Shown: positions 24,224-33,246 of the stretch, piece by piece
Layout: the number at the start of each line of letters is the position of its first letter
Position numbering within the stretch: position 1 is the first letter of the stretch
From: Arthrobacter sp. GMC3
Lineage (GTDB): Bacteria; Actinomycetota; Actinomycetes; Actinomycetales; Micrococcaceae
Direction: 5' to 3'
Length of the DNA stretch: 47,293 nt
NCBI RefSeq assembly: GCF_002929305.1
Contig: NZ_PJIO01000022.1
Span: 1 to 47,293 of the forward strand
Translations under genes and position numbers: made by a program
The notes under the pieces: model-generated
Databases searched by the model: none
What the model was told of the DNA's origin: nothing
Seen by the model: the letters and a program-made list of their open reading frames with translations, nothing else

Positions 24224-25327
24224 CTAGTCCGCCAGGCCCAGGGCGGTGGCGACGGTGACGACGTCGAACTCGACCTTGGTGGGCTCCACGGCGCTGCCGT
24301 CGGTGTTCTTCAACGCCCAGTCGGGATCTTTGAGGCCGTGGCCGGTGACGGTGACCACGAACGTCTTGCCGGAGGGAACCTCGCCGGCGGCGTGCTTCTT
24401 CAAGATGCCGGCAACGCCCGCTGCGGAGGCGGGCTCCACGAAAACGCCTTCCTTGGCCGAAAGCCAGCGGTGGGCGGCGAGGATTTCCTCGTCGGTGACC
24501 GAGTCGATCAGGCCGCCGGATTCGTCGCGGGCGGCGATCGCCATATCCCAGGACGCCGGGTTGCCGATGCGGATGGCCGTGGCGATCGTGTCGGGTTCGG
24601 TGATGGGGTGGCCGGCAACAAACGGTGCGGCACCTGCGGCCTGGAAGCCCCACATGATGGGCGTGTGCGTAGACACGGGCGCCAGGGTGCCGGCCGTAGC
24701 GGACTCGTAGGGAGCGCAGTACTCCTTGTAACCCCTCCAGTACGCACTGATGTTTCCGGCGTTGCCGACAGGCAGCACATGGTAGTCGGGGGCGTCGCCC
24801 AGGGCGTCAACCACTTCGAACGCACCGGTCTTCTGGCCCTCGATGCGGGCCGGGTTGACCGAGTTGACCAGGAATACCGGGTAGGACTCGGCCAGCTTGC
24901 GGGCCACGTCCAGGCAGTTGTCAAAGTTTCCGTTGACCTGCAAGATGGTGGCGCCGTGGGCCACAGCCTGGCTGAGCTTGCCCATGGAGATCTTGCCCTC
25001 GGGAACCAAGACGGCACAGGTTAGTCCTGCCTGCTTGGCGTAAGCCGCCGCTGAGGCGGAGGTGTTGCCCGTGGAGGCGCACACCACTGCCTTGGCTCCG
25101 GCTGCAACAGCAGCCGTCATGGCCATGGTCATGCCACGGTCCTTGAAGGAACCGGTGGGGTTCATGCCCTCGACCTTCAGGTACACCTTGGAGCCGGTCA
25201 GCTCGGAGAGGTGCTGGGCGAACACCAGTGGTGTGCCGCCCTCCCCCAACGTGATGATGCGTGTTTCTGCCGTTACCGGCAAACGCTCTGCATATTCGCG
25301 GACTACTCCGCGCCACTGGTGAGCCAT
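24224..25327 (-). CDS. thrC: Threonine synthase
   Basis: 367 aa fold-type II PLP enzyme. The cofactor lysine is Lys62 in NPTGSFKDRGM; the phosphate-binding PVGNAGNISAYWRGYKEY glycine loop follows. It converts O-phosphohomoserine to threonine. The ATG overlaps the hom stop by one base (TGATG), giving coupled translation. This is the short actinobacterial/Bacillus type, not the longer E. coli type. Confidence 0.96.
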   Translation of the reverse strand: MAHQWRGVVREYAERLPVTAETRIITLGEGGTPLVFAQHLSELTGSKVYLKVEGMNPTGSFKDRGMTMAMTAAVAAGAKAVVCASTGNTSASAAAYAKQAGLTCAVLVPEGKISMGKLSQAVAHGATILQVNGNFDNCLDVARKLAESYPVFLVNSVNPARIEGQKTGAFEVVDALGDAPDYHVLPVGNAGNISAYWRGYKEYCAPYESATAGTLAPVSTHTPIMWGFQAAGAAPFVAGHPITEPDTIATAIRIGNPASWDMAIAARDESGGLIDSVTDEEILAAHRWLSAKEGVFVEPASAAGVAGILKKHAAGEVPSGKTFVVTVTGHGLKDPDWALKNTDGSAVEPTKVEFDVVTVATALGLAD

Positions 25328-26685
25328 CAGACTCCCTCCACCCTCAAGACACTCGTTACGGAATTAATGATGTCCAGGCCCTTGATGGCCTCGACAGTTG
25401 CTGCCAGGGCAGCCTCGCTGGCACGGTGCGTGACAATGCGCAGCTCGGCCGAGCCGTTTTCATGCCCGTCGTTTTCGCGATGCACCGTCTGGCGCATGGT
25501 CTCGATGGAGACACCGTTCTGTGCGAAGAGCGCCGAAATTTTTGCCAGCACGCCCGGCTGATCCGCGGCGTCCAGGCCAATGTAGTACTGGGTAGTGACC
25601 GCGTCGATCCCCAGGACGGGGAGAACTCCCGTGGTGGTTTCCGTTCGTCCCGGACCGCCCAGCACCATGCGGCGGGCCGCCGAAACGACGTCGCCCAGGA
25701 TGGCCGAGGCCGTAGGGGTTCCACCAGCGCCGCGGCCGTAGAACATGAGCTCCCCGGCGGACTCGGCTTCGATGAAGACGGCGTTGAAGGCACCGTGCAC
25801 GGCGGCAAGCGGGTGTTCGCGGGGAATCAATGTGGGGTGAACGCGCACGCTCACACCAGGACCTCCGCCGTCAGCCGTTTCGAGCTTTTCGGCGATCGCC
25901 AGCAGTTTGATGACAAAACCTGCGTCCTTTGCCGCGGCAATGTCGTCGGCGGTGACCTGCGTGATGCCCTGGCAGTGGACGTCCTCCAAAGCAAAACGCG
26001 TGTGGAAGGACAGCGAGGCCAAGATGGCCCCCTTGGCGGCGGCGTCGTGCCCCTCGATGTCGGCCGTCGGATCGGCCTCAGCGTAGCCTAGGCGCGTGGC
26101 CTCGGCCAGTGCGTCGGCGAATTCGGCGCCCGTGGTGTCCATCGCGTCAAGGATGAAGTTGGTGGTGCCGTTGACGATTCCCATGACGCGGGTGATCTTG
26201 TCCCCGGCCAGGGAGTCGCGGATGGGGCGCAGGATCGGGATCGCACCGGCCACGGCCGCCTCGTAGGAGAGCTGCACGCCGGCGGCGTCGGCCTTCTCGT
26301 ACAGGCTAGGACCGTCCACGGCCAGCAGGGCCTTGTTGCCGGTGACCACTGTGGCGCCGTGTTCAATGGCCTCCAGGATCAGCGTGCGGGCCGGTTCCAG
26401 CCCACCCATGAGCTCAATGACGACGTCGGCCCCACGCACCAGGGCGGAGGCGTCGGTGGTGAAGAGTTCACGCGGCAGCTCAACCTCGCGGGGGGCGTCA
26501 ATGTTGCGCACCGCGATGCCCACCAGTTCAAGGCGTGCGCCGGTGCGGGCAGCCAAGGAGTCGGCGTCGTCAAGCAAAATGCGGGCCACCTGCGCGCCAA
26601 CATTTCCTGCCCCCAAAAGGGCAACCTTGAGGGTCTTCGGATGGGTGGTGTCCGTGTCAGCCACGGCGGTGTTGCGCTCTGTCAA
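25327..26685 (-). CDS. hom: Homoserine dehydrogenase
   Basis: 452 aa. NAD(P)-binding GAGNVG (residues 25-30), catalytic domain with VNGTTNFILDAMDTTGAEFADALAEA and GYAEADPTADIEGHDAAAKGAILA, and a C-terminal ACT domain starting at GLDAADQPGVLAKISALFAQ that usually mediates threonine feedback inhibition. It reduces aspartate semialdehyde to homoserine. It begins six bases after the lysA stop. Confidence 0.97.
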   Translation of the reverse strand: MTERNTAVADTDTTHPKTLKVALLGAGNVGAQVARILLDDADSLAARTGARLELVGIAVRNIDAPREVELPRELFTTDASALVRGADVVIELMGGLEPARTLILEAIEHGATVVTGNKALLAVDGPSLYEKADAAGVQLSYEAAVAGAIPILRPIRDSLAGDKITRVMGIVNGTTNFILDAMDTTGAEFADALAEATRLGYAEADPTADIEGHDAAAKGAILASLSFHTRFALEDVHCQGITQVTADDIAAAKDAGFVIKLLAIAEKLETADGGGPGVSVRVHPTLIPREHPLAAVHGAFNAVFIEAESAGELMFYGRGAGGTPTASAILGDVVSAARRMVLGGPGRTETTTGVLPVLGIDAVTTQYYIGLDAADQPGVLAKISALFAQNGVSIETMRQTVHRENDGHENGSAELRIVTHRASEAALAATVEAIKGLDIINSVTSVLRVEGV

Positions 26686-26691
26686 AGGTCT

Positions 26692-28143
26692 CTAGGCCCC
26701 TATATCGCGTGCCAGCAAATCGTCTTCTGTTTCGCCCCGCACAATCAAGCGTGCGGCACCGTTTTTGACGGCAACTACGGGCGGACGGGGCGCGTAGTTG
26801 TAGTTGCTGGCTAGTGCCCAGCAGTACGCGCCCGTTCCGGGAACTGCAAGCAAATCCCCGGCCGCCACGTCATTGGGCAGATATACATCTCTAACAACAA
26901 TGTCACCACTCTCGCAATGTTTGCCCACCACTCGGGACAACGCGGGAGCTTCTGCGGAGGCGCGACTAGCCACAACGGCCGAATAATCCGCGTCATAGAG
27001 CACCGGACGGGGGTTATCACTCATGCCACCATCCACCGACACATAACGACGCGGAGCCGTCACACCATCCTGCCCGTCGACCTCAACCTGCACCGTTTTC
27101 AAGGTGCCTGTCTCGTACAGGGTGAACGTGGAACTGCCCACGATCGCACGGCCGGGCTCAATGGAGAGCTTCGGGGCGCTCATGCCAAGTTCGGAGCACG
27201 TTGCACGTACGACGGCGGCCATCGCCTGTGCGACCTCGGCCGCCGGGCGTGGTTTGTCCACGGCCGTGTAGGCGATCCCGTAGCCACCACCTAAGTCCAG
27301 TTCCGGCAAGGTGATGCCGTATTTGCGCTGGATCTCGTGGGTGAATCCGAGGAGCTTCCTGGCGGCAATTTCAAAGCCCTCGGCCTCAAAGATCTGCGAG
27401 CCGATATGGGCGTGAAAGCCCAGGAAGTTGATGCTTTCCGCCTCGACGGCCAGCTTCGAGGCGGCCTCGGCAGCGCTCATGCCGGGGGCCTCTGGATCCT
27501 CGGCAATGAAGGAAAGCCCGAACTTTTGGTCTTCGTGGGCCGTGGCAATGTTCTCGTGCGTGTGGGCGTGCACGCCGGGCGTCAAGCGCAGCATGACGTT
27601 GGCAACTACCCCGCGGGTTGCAGCCAGTTCGGCGACCCGGCGCAGCTCATGCAGGCTGTCCACCACTATCCGGCCCAAGCCCATATCCAACGCACGGTTG
27701 ATCTCCGCGGCGGACTTGTTGTTGCCGTGCAGGCTCAGCTTCTCCCCCGAGATACCGGCGCGCTGGGCAACTGCCAATTCGCCGCCGGAGCAGGTGTCAA
27801 GACGCAAGCCCTCGGAGTCAACCCAGCGGGCCACCTCGGTGCACAGAAAGGACTTTCCTGCGTAGTAGACGTCTACCCCGCCGCAAAGATCGGCAAACGC
27901 TGCATCGAACGCGTCCTTGAAGGAGCGTGCCCGGGCCCGGAAGTCACCCTCGCTCATCACATACAGCGGCGTACCAAACTGCTCCTTGAGCGCACTGACC
28001 GAAACGCCGCTGATGGTGACCTCACCGTCCGGGCCGCGTTCGACGTCGTTGGCCCACATGGCGGGCACCAACTCGTTGACATCCCCGGCATCGGGCAGCC
28101 ACGAAGGTGCCAGCTCGGCGCCAGCAATTTTTGTTTCAGACAC
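26692..28143 (-). CDS. lysA: Diaminopimelate decarboxylase
   Basis: 483 aa fold-type III PLP enzyme. Schiff-base lysine Lys97 in DVYYAGKSFL, glycine loop ELDLGGGYGIAY, dimer-partner catalytic motif CESGDIVVRDVYLP. It makes lysine from meso-diaminopimelate, which is also a peptidoglycan precursor. It lies three bases after argS, an arrangement long known in corynebacteria, where argS-lysA responds to arginine and lysine. Confidence 0.97.
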   Translation of the reverse strand: MSETKIAGAELAPSWLPDAGDVNELVPAMWANDVERGPDGEVTISGVSVSALKEQFGTPLYVMSEGDFRARARSFKDAFDAAFADLCGGVDVYYAGKSFLCTEVARWVDSEGLRLDTCSGGELAVAQRAGISGEKLSLHGNNKSAAEINRALDMGLGRIVVDSLHELRRVAELAATRGVVANVMLRLTPGVHAHTHENIATAHEDQKFGLSFIAEDPEAPGMSAAEAASKLAVEAESINFLGFHAHIGSQIFEAEGFEIAARKLLGFTHEIQRKYGITLPELDLGGGYGIAYTAVDKPRPAAEVAQAMAAVVRATCSELGMSAPKLSIEPGRAIVGSSTFTLYETGTLKTVQVEVDGQDGVTAPRRYVSVDGGMSDNPRPVLYDADYSAVVASRASAEAPALSRVVGKHCESGDIVVRDVYLPNDVAAGDLLAVPGTGAYCWALASNYNYAPRPPVVAVKNGAARLIVRGETEDDLLARDIGA

Positions 28144-28146
28144 TTC

Positions 28147-29799
28147 TTACATCCGTTCCGGAGCAGAGACACCCAATAGTGACAGGCCGTTGGCAAGAAC
28201 TTGGCCTACGGCAACGTTGAGCCACAGACGCGTGCGGTTCACATCGGTGATTGCTTCCTCACCCATGGGTGTGACGCGGCAGGCGTCGTACCAGCGGTGG
28301 TAGGCGCCGGCAATGACTTCAAGGTGCCGGGCTACCCGGTGCGGTTCGCGGAAGGCCGCTGCCTGGGCGAGAACGCCCGGGTACTGGCCGAGCACGGCGA
28401 GCAGCTCGGACTCGGTGGGGTGGCTCAGGGCCCCGGCGTCGAAGGCGCTGCGGTCTACGCCGGCGGCCTCGGCGTTGCGGCCCACTGCACAGGTGCGGGC
28501 GTGGGCGTACTGGACGTAGAACACGGGGTTCTCGTTGGACTTCTTGGTCAGCACATCCAGGTCAATGTCAATGTTGGAGTCGCTGGAGAAGCGTGCCAGC
28601 GAGTAGCGGGCGGCGTCGGTGCCAACGATCTCCACCAGGTCTTCCATGGTGACCACGGTGCCGGCGCGCTTGGACATGCGAACTGGCTTACCGTCCTGAA
28701 CCAGGTTCACCATCTGGCCAATCAGTACCTCGACGCGGTCGGCGTCGTCGCCCATGGCGGCGGCGGCAGCCTTCAGGCGGGCCACGTAGCCGTGGTGGTC
28801 GGCGCCGAGCATGTAGATGCAAAGGTCAAAGCCGCGGTCGCGCTTGTTCTTGAAGTAGGCGATGTCCCCGGCAATGTAGGCTGCGTTGCCATCGGATTTG
28901 ATGACCACACGGTCCTTGTCGTCACCGTAGTCGGTGGAGTTCAGCCACCAGGCGCCGTCCTTCAAGTACATGTTGCCGGAACCCTTGAGCTGCTCCAGGA
29001 GCTTCTCCACGGCGCCGTCTTCAAACAAGGAGTTTTCATGGAAGTACACGTCAAAGTCGACGCCGAACTCGTGCAGGGAAGCACGGATTGCGGCGAACAT
29101 GAGCTCTACGCCCTGGGCGCGGAACTCCTCCTGCGGGTCCTCTGAGCCAAGTATGTCGGGGTTTTTCGCCATGACTTCCTTGGCGATGTCCTCGATGTAT
29201 GCTCCGCCGTAGCCGTCTTCCGGTGCGGGCTCGCCCTTGGCGCTGGCCAGCAGGGAACGGGCAAACTTGTCGATCTGGTTCCCGTGGTCGTTGAAGTAGT
29301 ACTCACGGGTGACGTCGGCGCCCTGGGACAAGAAGATGCGGGCCAGGGAATCGCCCACGGCGGCCCAGCGTGTACCGCCGAGGTGGATGGGGCCCGTGGG
29401 GTTGGCGGAGACGAACTCCAAGTTGATTTTGGTCCCGGCCATGGCCGTGGTGGTGCCGAATGTTGTGCCGGCCTCCACAATGGCCTTGGCGAGCTCACCG
29501 GCGGCGGCAGCGTCAAGAATGATGTTCAGGAAGCCGGGGCCGGCGATGTCGACCTTGGAAACACCGGGAATTTCTTCCAGGCGTGAGCTCAGCAGCTCGG
29601 CGATCTTGCGCGGCGGGACTCCGGCCGGCTTGGCTAGCTGAAGCGCGATGTTGGTGGCCCAGTCACCGTGCTCGCGGCTCTTGGGCCGCTCGACTCGCAC
29701 TTCCTTGGGCAGGGCATCGGCTGGAACGCTCAGTTCACCGGCGTCGACGGCGTCTTTGAGGCAGGTGGTAATGGCGGCAGAAAGTTCTTCAGGAGTCAC
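28147..29799 (-). CDS. argS: Arginyl-tRNA synthetase
   Basis: 550 aa class I synthetase. N-terminal Arg-tRNA D-loop binding domain, signature FVSANPTGPIHLGGTRWAAVGDSLARI (HIGH-type HLGG), and MSKRAGTVVTMEDL near the KMSKS position. The C-terminal all-helical anticodon domain ends GVSAPERM. The GTG at 29799 gives the normal family length; sequence upstream in the same frame is not synthetase-like. There is no proper Shine-Dalgarno, but TACACT ends seven bases before the GTG, so the message may be leaderless. Confidence 0.96.
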   Translation of the reverse strand: MTPEELSAAITTCLKDAVDAGELSVPADALPKEVRVERPKSREHGDWATNIALQLAKPAGVPPRKIAELLSSRLEEIPGVSKVDIAGPGFLNIILDAAAAGELAKAIVEAGTTFGTTTAMAGTKINLEFVSANPTGPIHLGGTRWAAVGDSLARIFLSQGADVTREYYFNDHGNQIDKFARSLLASAKGEPAPEDGYGGAYIEDIAKEVMAKNPDILGSEDPQEEFRAQGVELMFAAIRASLHEFGVDFDVYFHENSLFEDGAVEKLLEQLKGSGNMYLKDGAWWLNSTDYGDDKDRVVIKSDGNAAYIAGDIAYFKNKRDRGFDLCIYMLGADHHGYVARLKAAAAAMGDDADRVEVLIGQMVNLVQDGKPVRMSKRAGTVVTMEDLVEIVGTDAARYSLARFSSDSNIDIDLDVLTKKSNENPVFYVQYAHARTCAVGRNAEAAGVDRSAFDAGALSHPTESELLAVLGQYPGVLAQAAAFREPHRVARHLEVIAGAYHRWYDACRVTPMGEEAITDVNRTRLWLNVAVGQVLANGLSLLGVSAPERM

Positions 29800-29806
29800 G
29801 CCTCTA

Positions 29807-29812
29807 AGTGTA
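29807..29812 (-). promoter_or_regulatory. Candidate -10 box for leaderless argS
   Basis: TACACT on the minus strand lies seven bases upstream of the argS GTG, the spacing expected if transcription starts at the first base of the start codon. No convincing -35 (a weak TTGGGG at 19 bases). Confidence 0.35.
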
Positions 29813-29867
29813 CGGTTCCCACAGTTCCCTCCCCCAATCCGGGCGGGTTTTGTCCACTTTGCGGCAG

Positions 29868-31127
29868 TTAGGCGGTTTCGAAGTCGTCCTCGAGCATCTT
29901 GGGCCGGCAAATGATGAACGCCCCGGTGCCGAGGAGGAACAAGGTGGCGAACAAGAAGAGGAAGGGTGCATTCCAGGATCCCGTCCATTGGTGGAACAGG
30001 CCGAACAGGAGCGGGCCCATGCAGGCGAAGGCGTAGCCAATGCCCTGGCCAAAACCGGACAAGGCGCCGGCGCCTGCCTGCGTACGCGTTCTGTGGTTGA
30101 TCAGCAGCAGGGCGAGCGGGAACGTTCCCGGGCCGAGGCCGGCAAGTGACACCCACAGCCAGGTGTTCGTGGCCGGTGCCAGCATCAAGCCAAGGTAGCC
30201 GGCCACGAAGCAGGCGAGCGTCACAATGACCATCGGGAACGGGTTGCGCATGCGGGCGGCAAAAACGGGAACCAGCAGGCTCAGTGGCAGGCCAAGTGCG
30301 GCGAAAAGTGCCAACATTGACCCTGCACTGGCGCGATCCAAACCGGCTTCGGAAAGGATTTCCGGGAGCCAGGCGAACATGGCGTAGGTGTTCAATGAGG
30401 TGCAACCGAACATCAGCGTCAGTCCCCACGCGGTGGGAGAACGCCACAGGTTCATTTTGGCAGGGGCAGCTTTTTGGGCTGATTGGTGAACCACCAATTC
30501 CGGCGACCCGGCCACGACGGCTGGCGAGGGGGCTGCGGTGGTGGTGTTCGGCGTCGTGCGCGGGGAAGCGAACAACGCCACGAGCCAGGGCAGGAGCGCA
30601 ACAACACTGAGGCCGGCCCACGTAGCGAGGGACACCTGCCAGTTGGTGGCGTCGGCGATCGGCACTGCCATTTGTGCCGGCAGGGCCGTCCCCAGGCTCA
30701 TGACCGTGACATACAGGGCCGTCATGAGGCCGATTTTCGCGGGGAAGTACTTCTTCACCAGGGGCGGCAGGAGCACGTTTCCGGCACCCAACCCACCAAA
30801 AGCGATGACCGTGAAGACCAGGAACAAGGTGGTGTTTGGAGCCAGAACGCGGGCGATCTGGCCCACGATGCCCACCACTATCGAGATGACGATCAGCCGC
30901 TCCAGTGACGCCCAGCGGATCACGTACGGAGTGAGGAAACCAAACAAGCCGAACGCCGCCGTGGGCAGCATGCCAAGAATGCCGATGGTGGCGGCGTCGA
31001 GCGGGAGATCATGATTGATCGTGGAGATCAGCGGCGGAACCACCGTGACGGCCGACCTCAGCGTTGCGGCGGTAAGAATAATGCCTGCTGCGATGAGCCA
31101 AGCTGTCCGGGGCATTTTCTTCACCAT
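29868..31127 (-). CDS. MFS transporter of the CynX/NimT type
   Basis: 419 aa with about 12 transmembrane helices and a central cytoplasmic loop rich in Thr/Ala/Pro. RSAVTVVPPLISTINHDLPLDAATIGILGMLPTAAFGLFG, FTVIAFGGLGAGNVLLPPLVKKYFP and LGPGTFPLALLLINHRTRT are typical for the CynX/NimT/YeaN group (named for cyanate and 2-nitroimidazole transport); substrates here are unknown. ATG 31127 gives a start just before the first helix; an in-frame GTG at 31199 adds a poor extension. The upstream region is shared with the tRNA gene on the other strand. Confidence 0.85.
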   Translation of the reverse strand: MVKKMPRTAWLIAAGIILTAATLRSAVTVVPPLISTINHDLPLDAATIGILGMLPTAAFGLFGFLTPYVIRWASLERLIVISIVVGIVGQIARVLAPNTTLFLVFTVIAFGGLGAGNVLLPPLVKKYFPAKIGLMTALYVTVMSLGTALPAQMAVPIADATNWQVSLATWAGLSVVALLPWLVALFASPRTTPNTTTAAPSPAVVAGSPELVVHQSAQKAAPAKMNLWRSPTAWGLTLMFGCTSLNTYAMFAWLPEILSEAGLDRASAGSMLALFAALGLPLSLLVPVFAARMRNPFPMVIVTLACFVAGYLGLMLAPATNTWLWVSLAGLGPGTFPLALLLINHRTRTQAGAGALSGFGQGIGYAFACMGPLLFGLFHQWTGSWNAPFLFLFATLFLLGTGAFIICRPKMLEDDFETA

Positions 31128-31283
31128 TGCCCCAACGTTACCGGGGTGCGGATGGCTGGCGGCCGGAAATGATGCCACCAATATGATGATGTTTGCCACG
31201 TGCCGGGTGGCCTGTCACCGCATGCGTCAGCCCGGTTTTACTTTCACCCCCCAGCACCTGCTAAGCTCTTTCACGTTCCCATT

Positions 31284-31299
31284 GGTAACCTCGGTTACC
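31284..31299. promoter_or_regulatory. Perfect palindrome just 5' of tRNA-Arg
   Basis: GGTAACC-TC-GGTTACC, two bases before the mature tRNA. It may lie in the leader as a small hairpin for 5' processing, or be a protein site. A weak promoter (TTTACT, then an extended-type TGC-TAAGCT) lies upstream. Confidence 0.4.
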
Positions 31300-31301
31300 T
31301 T

Positions 31302-31374
31302 GCCTTCGTAGCTCAGGGGATAGAGCGTCGGTTTCCGGTACCGTAGGTCGGGGGTTCGAATCCCTCCGAGGGCA
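31302..31374 (+). tRNA. tRNA-Arg (anticodon CCG)
   Basis: Full cloverleaf: acceptor GCCTTCG/CGAGGGC (one T-G wobble), D-stem GCTC/GAGC, anticodon loop TTCCGGT giving CCG (reads CGG), T-arm GGGGG-TTCGAAT-CCCTC, discriminator A at 31374. The first pair of the anticodon stem (T-T) is unpaired. The CCA end is not encoded, so it must be added by CCA-adding enzyme. Confidence 0.95.
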
Positions 31375-31380
31375 CAACAT

Positions 31381-31417
31381 GAAAACCCCGCCAATTCATT
31401 GAATTGGCGGGGTTTTC
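31381..31417. terminator. Perfect bidirectional intrinsic terminator
   Basis: Two 17-base arms (GAAAACCCCGCCAATTC and its exact complement) flank a 3-base ATT loop. The T-run and A-run at the outer ends give a U-tract in both directions. It serves tRNA-Arg on the plus strand, seven bases upstream, and the sulfatase operon on the minus strand, whose last stop is at 31453. Confidence 0.92.
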
Positions 31418-31452
31418 GCGTCAATGTTGGGGCCCGGCGCGGCCCTCAGTCC

Positions 31453-33246
31453 CTAGCTGACCAGGCTCATCGGATCGGATCTGAGAGCCTCTGCAAGCAG
31501 GCCTTCCAAGGCATTGATCTGTTCTGCCCCAATATTGGCCTGCATGGCCGCAGCGTTAAGCACAGAACCGTGTCCCAGCATGGCGCGCAGGCCAGGGTGT
31601 CCCAACGCGGGGAAGTGCTGCAACAAAATGGTGCCGGTGCGAGAATCGTCCAACAGCTCGCTCAGCGGCACGGTGGACACCACGGCGTCGTCGGGCATTT
31701 CATGCACCCGTACCGCCGAGGTGCGCGCCGCCTGCATCTGCCCCCATTGCCGTTCCACCAAGAGGTGATCAGCGGATGCTGGGCCAGTGCGCGGCAGCCC
31801 TAACCTCTCATACTGCTCACGGGGCGCATCGTTGGCACGCATGAGCTCGAGCATGAGGTTCGCCATCCGCAATTCGCACTCGTCATCGCGCAGGGGGTGC
31901 TGTTGTTCCGGATCCGTGTGAAGGTCAAACAGCAGCGTGCCAAAGGCGTAAGGATTACCCATGACCCAACCGGGAACTTTCAGCGGTGAGACACCCTTGG
32001 TGAAGGTAAATGGCTCAGCCAGTTCAATGTTCTGCAATTCCTGGGCGGCGAACCGCGAGCGCATGTGAGTGGGCATAAGCGTGTAGTCGAAGAGGGGCGC
32101 ATTCTCCTTGGTTGCGCAGGCACGCATATAGACGTAGCGTCCGTCTGTCACGTTCACATGGGCTCCGAAGATGCCAAAAAGGGCGCCTTCCCGCACGGCG
32201 GTGTCATCGGCGATGGTTCGGGCCAGCGGTTTTCCCTGCATATCGGGGGTGGGTGTCAAGCCAAAGAAGTCCAGGACAGTTGGTGCAAAGTCGATGGTCT
32301 GCACCAGCGCGTCGCGCCGGGTACCGGACTGCTTGCTGCGGGGATCCCAAATAAACAAGGGAGTGTGTATGTTCTGATCGAACCAGGGCTGCACGCTCTT
32401 GCCCCACCAGCCCTGCTCCCCCAGCAGGAAGCCGTGGTCGGTGCACACAATGAGCAGGGTGTCTTCCCACAGGTTTTGTTCATCGAAAGCATCAAGCACA
32501 CGGCCCAGCGAGGCGTCGCACATGCTCAACAGCGAGAGATATTCGTTCTTGGCGTGCTCAACTTCCGCCACGCTTTCGGTCACGCGCCGGTAGGAAGGCC
32601 AGTCAAAGTGCACGCCGTCATAGGTGTCGTCGTAGTGCGCCCGGTAGTCGTCATAGCTGAAGAACGGCTCGTGAGGGTCGAAACACTCAATCTGCAAGAG
32701 CCAGTTGTCGGCCTCGCGGTTAGTCTCCATGAACTCCAGGCCGGCGTCAAAGGTGCGCGTTTGTGGATGGTCTGCCTCGTTTTGCAGGTACTGCCTGTTG
32801 ATCCAGTCCTGGCGGACCAGCGGATTGCTGCCGTTGAGGCTTTCCGGGGCGGCAACGTCTTGCACATGCCCTTTCCAGTTATCACCTTCCTGCCCCCGGA
32901 AAAACTCATGGGTGTTGTACCGCGTATGGTAGGTGGCCCCGCCGTCTTCCCAGTAGTGCTGGTGATCGGTGACTATGTGCGTGTAGATGCCTGCTGACTT
33001 TAAGATCTCGGGCATGGAATCGTCGAAGGGTTCCAGCGGGCCCCAGGAACGGTGCAGGAAATTGTAGCGGCCGGTGTGCATCTCACGGCGTGCCGGCATG
33101 CAAGGCATGCTGCCCGCATAGCAGTTCTCGAAGGCAACCGTGTTTCCGGCCAGGCGCTCGAAGTTGGGCGCATGAACCCCCTGCGCACCATAGGGCGGCA
33201 GCATCCGCCGGTTCAGACTGTCGAACATGACTACCACTGCGCGCAT
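31453..33246 (-). CDS. Formylglycine-dependent sulfatase
   Basis: 597 aa of the alkaline-phosphatase superfamily. The catalytic cysteine is Cys49 in CMPAR, matching C-x-P-x-R, which is converted to formylglycine by a maturase encoded elsewhere. Metal ligands include Asp9 (MFDSLNRR, where the second acidic residue common in the family is Ser) and the C-terminal CTDHGFLLGEQGWWGK block. No signal peptide, so it is cytoplasmic. The ATG overlaps the stop of the ABC ATPase by one base (TAATG): it is the last cistron of a peptide-type importer operon and should act on imported substrate. The substrate is unknown; phosphonate- or phosphodiester hydrolysis by a sulfatase-like enzyme is an alternative. 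Confidence 0.9.
   Translation of the reverse strand: MRAVVVMFDSLNRRMLPPYGAQGVHAPNFERLAGNTVAFENCYAGSMPCMPARREMHTGRYNFLHRSWGPLEPFDDSMPEILKSAGIYTHIVTDHQHYWEDGGATYHTRYNTHEFFRGQEGDNWKGHVQDVAAPESLNGSNPLVRQDWINRQYLQNEADHPQTRTFDAGLEFMETNREADNWLLQIECFDPHEPFFSYDDYRAHYDDTYDGVHFDWPSYRRVTESVAEVEHAKNEYLSLLSMCDASLGRVLDAFDEQNLWEDTLLIVCTDHGFLLGEQGWWGKSVQPWFDQNIHTPLFIWDPRSKQSGTRRDALVQTIDFAPTVLDFFGLTPTPDMQGKPLARTIADDTAVREGALFGIFGAHVNVTDGRYVYMRACATKENAPLFDYTLMPTHMRSRFAAQELQNIELAEPFTFTKGVSPLKVPGWVMGNPYAFGTLLFDLHTDPEQQHPLRDDECELRMANLMLELMRANDAPREQYERLGLPRTGPASADHLLVERQWGQMQAARTSAVRVHEMPDDAVVSTVPLSELLDDSRTGTILLQHFPALGHPGLRAMLGHGSVLNAAAMQANIGAEQINALEGLLAEALRSDPMSLVS

Noticed and set aside
24210..24653. N-terminal extension of the thrB frame
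   Set aside because: The extension is thrC read in another frame; homoserine kinase similarity begins only after the ATGs at 24209/24194.
28201..29145. 314-codon Val/Gly-rich frame opposite argS
   Set aside because: Composition is what the complement of argS codons predicts; no start signal.
29800..30621. N-terminal extension of the argS frame
   Set aside because: It lies within the MFS transporter gene in another frame and lacks synthetase similarity; the GTG at 29799 gives the normal length.
32065..32997. 310-codon open frame opposite the sulfatase
   Set aside because: Antisense shadow of a gene with clear active-site motifs; no ribosome-binding site or family features.
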